From Methylophilaceae bacterium UBA7525 (GTDB lineage: Bacteria; Pseudomonadota; Gammaproteobacteria; Burkholderiales; Methylophilaceae): a DNA stretch of 11,769 nt. The stretch is from the NCBI GenBank assembly GCA_002479405.1, contig DLMX01000120.1, positions 11,823-23,591 on the forward strand. The letters are read 5' to 3'. Position numbers and translations under genes: made by a program. This document shows, piece after piece, positions 6,233 to 11,769 of the stretch; the stretch's first letter is position 1; every line of letters starts with the position of its first letter. Under the pieces are notes generated by a model. The model searched no databases. It saw nothing but the letters and a program-made list of their open reading frames with translations, and was not told the DNA's origin.

Positions 6233-8227
6233 ATGCTAGCGAAATTCTGGAAAAGACTGGAGTCATTGGGCTTTTATGCGCCACTGGTGGCGATGTACCT
6301 GATTTCTTTGCCTATACTTTCACTTTCCCGCGCGGTGTTGATGGTATGGCAATCCGAGCGTGTTGCGGCGACAGGCATCTGGCCGGAGATGCTGTTGCAG
6401 GGTTTTCGAGTCGACATTATTCAGATGGGCTTGCTGGTAATCATCCCTCTCGTGATCGCGCCATTGTTCGTACATAAAAGTGCATGGATCTGGTGGCGTC
6501 GGTTCAGTTTCTTCTGGGTCGTAGCTTCCGTCACGCTGCTGGTTTTCATGGAGGCGACTACGCCCGGTTTTATCGGCGAGTATGACACCCGCCCTAATCG
6601 CCTGTTTGTCGAATACCTGAAATATCCGGTGGAAGTGGTGCCCATGTTGTGGAACGGCTTCCGTGTCCATGTGTTTGGCGCCACAGCTGCGTTGCTGCTG
6701 GCCATCTGGGCTATCGGCCGATTCATGCGCCCCTGGCTCAGCCAGTATCGTCCGGCCAGCAGCTGGAAGCACTGGCTTGCCCTGCCGTTCGTCGTACTGT
6801 TGGTGGTGTTTTCCGTACGCTCGACTGCTGACCACCGCCCCGCCAACCCGGCCATGTTCGCTTTGACCTCCGACACCATGGTGAATACCTTGATCATGAA
6901 TTCTACCTGGTCGGTGTTCCACGCTATCTACAACCTCAAGCATGAGGCCAAATCCAGCGAGATCTACGGCGATATGAGTGAAGAAGAGGCCATGCAACAA
7001 ATCCGGCTGATGCGTGAAATATTGCAGGATCCTCGTCCGCTGATCGGTGATGCCGATTTGCCGACTTTGACCCGGCAGGTTGCCACTGTCCGGCGCGAAA
7101 AACCATTGAATCTGGTGATCATCCTGCAGGAAAGTCTGGGTGCCACTTTTGTTGAATCCCTGGGTGGCGTGCCTGTCACCCCCGAACTGGAAAAACTGAA
7201 GACTCAAGGCTGGTGGTTCGAGAATCTGTACGCTAGCGGCACCCGTTCGGTACGCGGTATCGAGGCGGTAGTGACCGGTTTTGCACCCACTCCGGCGCAG
7301 AGCGTGGTCAAGCTCTCGTTGTCGCAGGATCATTTCTTCACCCTGGCCAGCCTGTTCAAGCGCAAGGGTTACTGGAGTGAGTTCATTTATGGTGGTGAAG
7401 GGCATTTCGACAATATGCGCAATTTCTTCATCAACAATGATTTCGATCAGGTGGTGGACAAGAACGACTACACCAACCCGGTGTTCACCGGCAGTTGGGG
7501 CGTTTCCGACGAGGACTTGTTCAACAAGACGCACGAACAGCTGATGAAGCACCACGAGCGTGGTCAGCCATTCTTTACGCTGGTGTTTACTTCCACCAAC
7601 CACTCGCCATTCGAATTCCCGGATGGCCGCATCGAGCTGCATGAAGAGCCGAAGGCGACCGAGAACAACGCCGTGAAGTATGCCGATTACGCCATGGGTC
7701 AGTTTTTCCGGCAGGCTCAGGCCAGTCCTTACTGGAAAGACACCGTGTTTCTGGTGGTGGCTGATCATGATATCCGCGTACGCGGCGATGACTTGGTGCC
7801 GGTGAAGCACTTTCATATACCGGGCCTGATTCTGGGAGCTGATATCCAGCCGCGTGCCATCGAGTCCGTAGCCAGTCAGATCGACTTGCCGACGACAGTC
7901 ATCTCACTGATGGGGCTTGATGCCGAACACCCGATGACCGGGCGTGATCTCAGCGCCGAGCCGGAAGATCTGCCGGGCCGTGCCATGATGCAGTATGCGG
8001 AGAACTATGCCTGGATGGAGGGCGAAAAAGTCGTAGTGTTGCGGCCTGGCAAAGCACCGACACATGCGGTTTATGACAAGACTGAGAAGAAGCTGAATCC
8101 GCAGGAGCCGCCGACGGACGCCGAGGCGATGGAAAGGCGTGCTTTGGGACATGTTCTGCTACCGTCGATACTTTATCGCGAGCAGAATTATCACTTGCCG
8201 GACGACAGACCGGCGGTGGAACGTTGA
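6233..8227 (+). CDS. LTA-synthase-family (sulfatase-fold) membrane phosphotransferase 2
   Basis: A 664-residue paralogue-like relative of the enzyme at 2890-4875, with the same layout: membrane helices near residues 15-38, 63-80, 91-107, 146-163 and 180-197, then a periplasmic sulfatase-fold domain. The linker motif STADHRPANPAMFA (197-210) followed by NTLIMNSTWSVFHAIYNLKHE is typical of proteobacterial LTA-synthase-family proteins. Metal/catalytic residues by analogy: E300 (IILQES), H457 (STNHSPF), D511/H512 (VADHD). The presumed nucleophile position reads ASGTRSVRG, so it is serine (S339) where the first enzyme has threonine; T337 is the alternative. The start at 6233 has AGGAT (6225-6229) close upstream. 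An 86-base gap without a clear terminator or promoter separates it from the cytochrome gene, so it may be read through or have its own promoter. Donor, acceptor and difference in role from the first copy are unknown. Confidence 0.9.
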   Translation: MLAKFWKRLESLGFYAPLVAMYLISLPILSLSRAVLMVWQSERVAATGIWPEMLLQGFRVDIIQMGLLVIIPLVIAPLFVHKSAWIWWRRFSFFWVVASVTLLVFMEATTPGFIGEYDTRPNRLFVEYLKYPVEVVPMLWNGFRVHVFGATAALLLAIWAIGRFMRPWLSQYRPASSWKHWLALPFVVLLVVFSVRSTADHRPANPAMFALTSDTMVNTLIMNSTWSVFHAIYNLKHEAKSSEIYGDMSEEEAMQQIRLMREILQDPRPLIGDADLPTLTRQVATVRREKPLNLVIILQESLGATFVESLGGVPVTPELEKLKTQGWWFENLYASGTRSVRGIEAVVTGFAPTPAQSVVKLSLSQDHFFTLASLFKRKGYWSEFIYGGEGHFDNMRNFFINNDFDQVVDKNDYTNPVFTGSWGVSDEDLFNKTHEQLMKHHERGQPFFTLVFTSTNHSPFEFPDGRIELHEEPKATENNAVKYADYAMGQFFRQAQASPYWKDTVFLVVADHDIRVRGDDLVPVKHFHIPGLILGADIQPRAIESVASQIDLPTTVISLMGLDAEHPMTGRDLSAEPEDLPGRAMMQYAENYAWMEGEKVVVLRPGKAPTHAVYDKTEKKLNPQEPPTDAEAMERRALGHVLLPSILYREQNYHLPDDRPAVER

Positions 8228-8246
8228 AGCCTGGTGTGTATACGCC

Positions 8247-8384
8247 CTAGAGGTAAATGACGGCCGGGAATACGGCAATGGCGAAAACGATGAGTATCCA
8301 TTCCATGCCCCATCGCTCCAGGTGGCCGGTCATATGCAGGATGATGGCGATAAGGGCACTGATGTTGAAAATGGCGTATAGCAT
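8247..8384 (-). CDS. Small hydrophobic two-helix membrane protein, 45 aa
   Basis: The minus strand encodes a 45-residue ORF starting at the ATG complementary to 8382-8384 and ending with TAG (8247-8249). The translation begins MLYAIFNISALIAIILHM and ends IVFAIAVFPAVIYL: two hydrophobic helices (about 2-18 and 29-44) joined by a short polar turn TGHLERWGMEW. Third codon positions are mostly G or C, as in neighbouring genes, which supports real coding. GGGGA lies about 11 bases upstream of the start. It is convergent with the second LTA-synthase-like gene (19 bases between stops) and divergent from the metal-efflux operon. I do not recognise a family. Small proteins like this often sit in the inner membrane as regulators or subunits of larger complexes, but no partner can be named from the sequence. 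Confidence 0.6.
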   Translation of the reverse strand: MLYAIFNISALIAIILHMTGHLERWGMEWILIVFAIAVFPAVIYL

Positions 8385-8418
8385 GATGGTTTGTTTTCCC
8401 CGGATAACTTAATAGGCG

Positions 8419-8444
8419 TTGATTATTGAAAGTAGTAATATCAA
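8419..8444. promoter_or_regulatory. Imperfect AT-rich palindrome in the divergent intergenic region
   Basis: TTGATTATT (8419-8427) and AATATCAA (8437-8444) form an inverted repeat with one bulged base around a 9-base centre. It lies between the divergent starts of the small membrane ORF (8384) and the histidine-rich protein (8470), the place where an operator for a metal-responsive repressor or activator would be expected. I could not place a convincing -35/-10 pair around it on either strand, and it does not match the CueR/MerR-type operator pattern that I know. It is therefore a candidate only. Confidence 0.25.
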
Positions 8445-8469
8445 ACCCGATGACTACATTGTACGGAAA

Positions 8470-8868
8470 ATGCATTCAAATTACCTGAAACTTCCAGCAT
8501 GGCTGATTGTACTCTGGCTGATCAGCCTGCAGATACTTACGCCATTTGTCCATGCGCATCTGGAGCCAGGTGGTATTGAGCACGCCAGTGTGATGCATCT
8601 GCATACCGCCGCCTCTCCCGCACATCATGCCCATGATACAAATCCTGTGCTGGAAAATCCACATGGGACGCATCAAATCGTCTCTATTGCCGAAGGAATA
8701 CCGAAGAAAATCGAGTTATCGGATTGGCTGGATCAGCTGCCAGCCTTGTTTTTCGTCTTGTTTGTTCCGTTATTGACGGTTTTTGTCGCAGGCTTTCAGT
8801 CTCAGCCAGATTTTGTTTTACCCTTCCGCCACCGAAGCTCCCAACCCCAAGCCCCACCCTGCTTCTGA
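8470..8868 (+). CDS. Histidine-rich exported protein, leader of the metal-efflux operon
   Basis: A 132-residue protein if started at the ATG at 8470; a TTG at 8419 would add 17 residues but lies within a palindrome and precedes the natural signal peptide, so 8470 is preferred. Both lack a strong ribosome-binding site. Residues 1-29 look like a signal peptide or anchor (hydrophobic core WLIVLWLISLQILTPFV). The region 28-68 carries ten histidines, with clusters HAH (28-30), HLH (43-45) and HHAH (52-55), a plausible metal-binding segment. A second hydrophobic helix spans about 91-109 (PALFFVLFVPLLTVFVAGF), followed by a short tail. Small His-rich proteins commonly precede CzcCBA-type efflux genes (CzcI-like or related), and the gap of 75 bases to the TolC-family gene fits one operon. 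It could be a periplasmic metal sensor, buffer or chaperone. No precise family is assigned. Confidence 0.75.
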   Translation: MHSNYLKLPAWLIVLWLISLQILTPFVHAHLEPGGIEHASVMHLHTAASPAHHAHDTNPVLENPHGTHQIVSIAEGIPKKIELSDWLDQLPALFFVLFVPLLTVFVAGFQSQPDFVLPFRHRSSQPQAPPCF

Positions 8869-8943
8869 TTTCCATTCCGTGCGCTATGCCGGATAATGGC
8901 CTGAGTCTGCTTCTGGCCGCTTGTATTAAATCAGGAGATTTAC

Positions 8944-10203
8944 ATGGGTGCCCGTTCGTTTATCCAACTTGCTGTTGGACTTTGTATCACCTTTTCTTTG
9001 CTGCTGCCAGCATCGGTCGCTGCAGTAGAGCTTGAACATCAGGATGTGCTGGAGACTAATCCGGCATTGAGCCTGAAACAGACGCTGGAGCTGACCTTCA
9101 AGCGTAATCCCAGTCAGTACCAGCTGCAGGCGCGGGACCGGGATGTGCTCGCACGCCAGTCCCGCTCCAACAGTCTGCTGCCCAAGGCGCCCGCGCTGGC
9201 GCTGAGTCATCAGAACGATGGATTCGGCAGCGGCCGCGGTGAACGCGAATGGCAGGCCGATGTCGAGATCCCGCTCTGGCGCCTTGGACAGCGCGCCGCG
9301 CGCACGGCCGTGGCGGAAAATGCCCAGCTCAGCCTGCAGGCGAGTCGCGAGAGCCTGTTGCTGGCAGTCGCCGGACAATTGCGCGAGGCGGTATGGGAAC
9401 TGAAGATGACGGAGAGCCAGCTGGCCCTCGCCAAATCGCGCCATGAAACCGCGCTGGCCCTGCAGCGCGATGTCGAACGCCGGCATCAGGCCGGCGAGCT
9501 GGCCAAAACCGATCTGATGCTGGCGCAGCAGGAAGGGCTGCAAGCCAGAACCGAGGTCGTGCGTGCCGATGCCGAACTGAATCATGCCCGCCATCGTTAC
9601 TCAGTGCTGACCGGATTGCAGCAGATTCCCGGCCAGCTGGAAGAAGTACAGTCTTCCCTGGAAACCTACAGTGAGTCGCATGTTTTCTGGCAGGAAGCGG
9701 AAGCGCGGGTGAAGCTGGCGGAGCAGGAGCGCAACCTGAGTACGGTGGAGAGTCGTGACAATCTGCAATTGGTGGTCAATACGCGCAGTCAGCGTGGTGC
9801 ATTCGACAACGCCTACAATGACAGCGTCGGTCTCAGTGTCCGCATTCCGCTCAGCAGCGAGAGCCATACCGCACAGCAGCTGGCTGCTGCCGATATGCAG
9901 GTGGCGCAGGCGATCGCTGATCGAGAGCGGCTGCGTTATCAGCTCGAGACCGCCATGCATGAGGCGGAACACAATCTGGCCGTGACCAGGGCCGAACTGC
10001 AGATCGCCAGCGAGAACGAGGCGATCGCGCGGGAGAGTTTGCGTCTGGCCGAGAAGGCCTTCCAACTGGGCGAGACCGATCTGGTCGCGCTGTTAAGGGT
10101 ACGCGCGCAGGCCTATGAGGCCAGGCGCGCGCTGAGTGCGCGGCAGATACAACTGCAATGGGATATTGCCCGCTTTAACCAGGCTGTAGGAGTTTTGCCA
10201 TGA
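8944..10203 (+). CDS. TolC-family outer-membrane channel of a heavy-metal RND exporter (CzcC/CusC-like)
   Basis: A 419-residue outer-membrane efflux protein. AGGAG (8933-8937) lies 6 bases before the ATG. The signal peptide covers residues 1-27 (LLLPASVAA); there is no lipobox cysteine, so it is not a lipoprotein, unlike E. coli CusC. The mature protein shows the internal duplication of TolC-type OEP domains: a first half with LSLKQTLELTFKRNPSQYQLQARDRD-like helix start (split about residues 43-70), a beta segment around WQADVEIPLWRLGQRAA, and long coiled-coil helices; the second half repeats the pattern with VGLSVRIPLSSESH and the terminal repeat FQLGETDLVALLRVRAQAYEA. Lengths and motifs fit a trimeric channel that joins the adaptor and RND pump. 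The stop overlaps the adaptor start by ATGA. The transported metal is not evident from this subunit. Confidence 0.93.
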   Translation: MGARSFIQLAVGLCITFSLLLPASVAAVELEHQDVLETNPALSLKQTLELTFKRNPSQYQLQARDRDVLARQSRSNSLLPKAPALALSHQNDGFGSGRGEREWQADVEIPLWRLGQRAARTAVAENAQLSLQASRESLLLAVAGQLREAVWELKMTESQLALAKSRHETALALQRDVERRHQAGELAKTDLMLAQQEGLQARTEVVRADAELNHARHRYSVLTGLQQIPGQLEEVQSSLETYSESHVFWQEAEARVKLAEQERNLSTVESRDNLQLVVNTRSQRGAFDNAYNDSVGLSVRIPLSSESHTAQQLAAADMQVAQAIADRERLRYQLETAMHEAEHNLAVTRAELQIASENEAIARESLRLAEKAFQLGETDLVALLRVRAQAYEARRALSARQIQLQWDIARFNQAVGVLP

Positions 10204-11339
10204 ATAGCAGTTTTACCATGAACAAGAACAAAAGCATCTGCCTCATGTTTTTCCTCATTGTGTGTCTGACGCAACCAGCGCTGGCCGCGGAGCCGGCGAC
10301 GCCGATCGCCATCACGTTGACGCAGCAGCAGACACTGGGCATCAAGGTGGCGGAACTCGGCAAGGGCGTCAATCTGGCGAGCCAGCGTCTGGCAGGCGAA
10401 GTGGTCATTCCCGTCGCGCAGGAGCGCGTGGTGACGACACCGCAAGCCGGGCTGGTTACCGAGCTTTATGTGTCGGCCGGGCAGTCGGTGAAAAAAGGCC
10501 AGCCGCTGGCGCAGATCAGCAGTACGGAAATGGTTGGCCTGCAAAGCGAGTACCTGCAGGCGCTGACCCAGCATCAATTGGCGACCGACATGCTGGCACG
10601 TGACAAGGAGCTCTACCAGGAAGGCATCATTGCCCAGCGCCGCTTCCTGACGACACAGAGTCATCATGCCGAGACTTCGGCCATACTTGCTCAGCGCAAG
10701 CAGGCCTTACAGTTGGCCGGCATGAGCAGTGGCGGCATCAGTCAGCTGCAAAAAAGCGGCAATATGAGCAGCAGCCTGACGCTGGCAGCGCCGATGGATG
10801 GACAGGTGCTGGAGCAGATGGCGAAAGTGGGTCAGCGCGTGGAGATGGCGATGCCGCTCTATCGTGTCGCCAAACTCAGCCCGCTATGGGTGGAGATCCG
10901 GGCACCGCTGGCGTTGTTCGATACGCTGCGACCGGGGCTGCGGGTAAAACTGCCGCAGGTCGGTGTCGAAGGCAAGCTGGTCAACATCATTCGCAGCGTC
11001 AACCGCAATGACCAGACTCTGCAACTGCGTGCAGAAGTAGTTGCGGGTGCTGACAGGCTGATACCGGGACAGTATGTGGAAGTCGAGATCGTGCCGGAAG
11101 GTGTTGCTGCAAACGCTGGTCAGTCTTTTGTTCTGCCCAAGTCAGCCGTGGTCAGAAGCGGCGCCGAGTACTACATTTTTGTGCAGGATTCGCAGGGTTT
11201 TGTTGCCACGGTGGTCGAGTTGCTCGGCGAGAAGGCAGGCATGGTGTCGATCAGGGCCGGGTTAAACGGCGATGAAAAGGTCGCCGTGGCAGGCACTGCT
11301 GCCATCAAGGGCAAGTGGTTGGGCGTGGGAGACGAATGA
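10200..11339 (+). CDS. RND periplasmic adaptor (membrane-fusion) subunit, CzcB/CusB-like
   Basis: A 379-residue periplasmic adaptor that links the RND pump to the outer-membrane channel. AGGAG (10188-10192) is 7 bases from the ATG at 10200; a second ATG at 10218 is possible. The signal peptide ends near QPALA (25-29). The order of elements is typical: first lipoyl half-motif PQAGLVTELYVSAGQSVKKGQPL (about 81-103, split across this region), an alpha-helical hairpin (about 110-170, RFLTTQSHHAETSAILAQRKQAL), second lipoyl half LAAPMDGQVLEQMAKVGQRV, a beta-barrel (SPLWVEIRAPLALFDTLRPG) and a membrane-proximal domain ending with VAVAGTAAIKGKWLG. No methionine- or histidine-rich N-terminal extension like that of CusB is visible, which argues mildly against a Cu/Ag system. 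The stop overlaps the pump start by ATGA. Confidence 0.93.
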   Translation: MNSSFTMNKNKSICLMFFLIVCLTQPALAAEPATPIAITLTQQQTLGIKVAELGKGVNLASQRLAGEVVIPVAQERVVTTPQAGLVTELYVSAGQSVKKGQPLAQISSTEMVGLQSEYLQALTQHQLATDMLARDKELYQEGIIAQRRFLTTQSHHAETSAILAQRKQALQLAGMSSGGISQLQKSGNMSSSLTLAAPMDGQVLEQMAKVGQRVEMAMPLYRVAKLSPLWVEIRAPLALFDTLRPGLRVKLPQVGVEGKLVNIIRSVNRNDQTLQLRAEVVAGADRLIPGQYVEVEIVPEGVAANAGQSFVLPKSAVVRSGAEYYIFVQDSQGFVATVVELLGEKAGMVSIRAGLNGDEKVAVAGTAAIKGKWLGVGDE

Positions 11340-11769
11340 TGCTGGCTCGCCTCATACAATTTGCGCTGACCCAGCGGCTATTGATGCTGGTGGTGACAGC
11401 GCTGTTATTGGGTCTTGGTATTGTTTCGTTCCGCGCCTTGCCGATCGATGCCTTTCCCGATGTTTCTACCACTCAGGTCAAGATCATCATCAAGGCGCCG
11501 GGCATGACGCCGGAAGAAGTGGAAAGTCGCATCACCTCGCTGATCGAGGTGGAGATGCTGGGCCTGCCTCGGCAGACCATGCTGCGATCTGTCGCCAAAT
11601 ACGCGATGACCGATATCACGGTCGATTTCGCCGAAGGCACCGATATCTACTGGGCGCGGCAACAGGTGGCCGAACGCCTGGGTGGTGTCTGGGACAGCCT
11701 GCCAGCCGATATCTCCGGCGGCATGGCGCCGATGACCACGCCGCTGGGCGAGATGTTCATGTTCACCAT
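11336..11769 (+). CDS. Heavy-metal efflux RND permease (CzcA/CusA family), 3'-truncated
   Basis: The first 144 codons of an inner-membrane proton-driven RND pump, which normally has over 1,000 residues; the rest is beyond the window. The first ATG (11336) overlaps the adaptor stop, and a second ATG follows immediately (11339). The N-terminal helix is residues 12-32 (TQRLLMLVVTALLLGLGIV), followed by the conserved RALPIDAFPDVSTTQVKI (33-50), PGMTPEEVESRIT (55-67) and LRSVAKYAMTDITVDF (83-98), then GTDIYWARQQVAERL (101-115). These are hallmark HME-RND sequences. The DAFPDVSTTQV and GMTPEEVE segments are closer to CzcA-type than to E. coli CusA as I recall them. Substrate prediction needs transmembrane helix 4, which is not visible. 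With the two preceding subunits it forms a metal efflux complex spanning the envelope. Confidence 0.95.
   Translation, partial: MMLARLIQFALTQRLLMLVVTALLLGLGIVSFRALPIDAFPDVSTTQVKIIIKAPGMTPEEVESRITSLIEVEMLGLPRQTMLRSVAKYAMTDITVDFAEGTDIYWARQQVAERLGGVWDSLPADISGGMAPMTTPLGEMFMFT

Noticed and set aside
6320..7816. A 498-codon open frame on the minus strand
   Set aside because: It is fully antisense to the second LTA-synthase-like gene, whose family motifs are unmistakable; its translation is rich in His, Gln and Arg with no domain, as expected from a GC-rich shadow frame.
8233..8246. Short hairpin GGTGTGTATACGCC between the convergent stop codons
   Set aside because: The stem is about 5 bp with a G-T pair and lacks a T-run on either strand, so it does not qualify as a terminator.
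8139..8381. An 80-codon + strand frame crossing the end of the second LTA-synthase-like gene
   Set aside because: It overlaps that gene's 3' end out of frame and is antisense to the better-supported small membrane ORF; its translation is polar and featureless.
8859..8915. Direct repeat CTGCTTCTG at 8859-8867 and 8907-8915
   Set aside because: Nine bases repeated once in low-complexity sequence is within chance, with no other mobile-element or att-site signature.

Overview
The window looks like chromosomal DNA from a Gram-negative proteobacterium. It is moderately GC-rich, tightly packed, and almost all genes are on the + strand with frequent ATGA stop/start overlaps. The tripartite heavy-metal RND exporter with an outer-membrane channel, an InaA/WaaP-type lipopolysaccharide kinase relative and a CybB-type cytochrome b561 all imply an outer membrane. 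A beta- or gammaproteobacterium is the best guess; nothing here fixes the genus.

Region 1 (about 1-6146) is a run of envelope/lipid-related genes: the 3' part of a short-chain dehydrogenase (SDR), an exported TPR-like protein, a class I SAM methyltransferase, an InaA-family kinase-like protein, a membrane-anchored LTA-synthase/sulfatase-fold phosphotransferase, a PAP2-type membrane phosphatase and a cytochrome b561. From the methyltransferase onward, genes are separated by 3-5 bases or overlap by 4, so they are probably co-transcribed. After an 86-base gap comes a second LTA-synthase-family enzyme (6233-8227), a diverged relative of the first. Together these resemble a pathway that moves phospholipid-derived phospho-headgroups onto a periplasmic acceptor and recycles the lipid by-product. 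The substrates are not readable from sequence, so this is inference.

Region 2 (8228-8469) is a short junction. It holds a 45-codon minus-strand ORF for a two-helix membrane protein, and a divergent intergenic stretch with an imperfect palindrome.

Region 3 (8470-11769) is a heavy-metal efflux operon: a histidine-rich exported protein, a TolC-family outer-membrane channel (CzcC/CusC-like), a periplasmic adaptor (CzcB/CusB-like) and the first 144 codons of the inner-membrane HME-RND pump (CzcA-like), which is cut by the window end. The last three genes are joined by ATGA overlaps.

No rRNA, tRNA, CRISPR, insertion sequence or phage gene is visible. Most genes belong to recognisable families. 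The less ordinary parts are the paired LTA-synthase-like enzymes with different residues at the presumed nucleophile position, the small membrane ORF, and the metal-operon leader protein.
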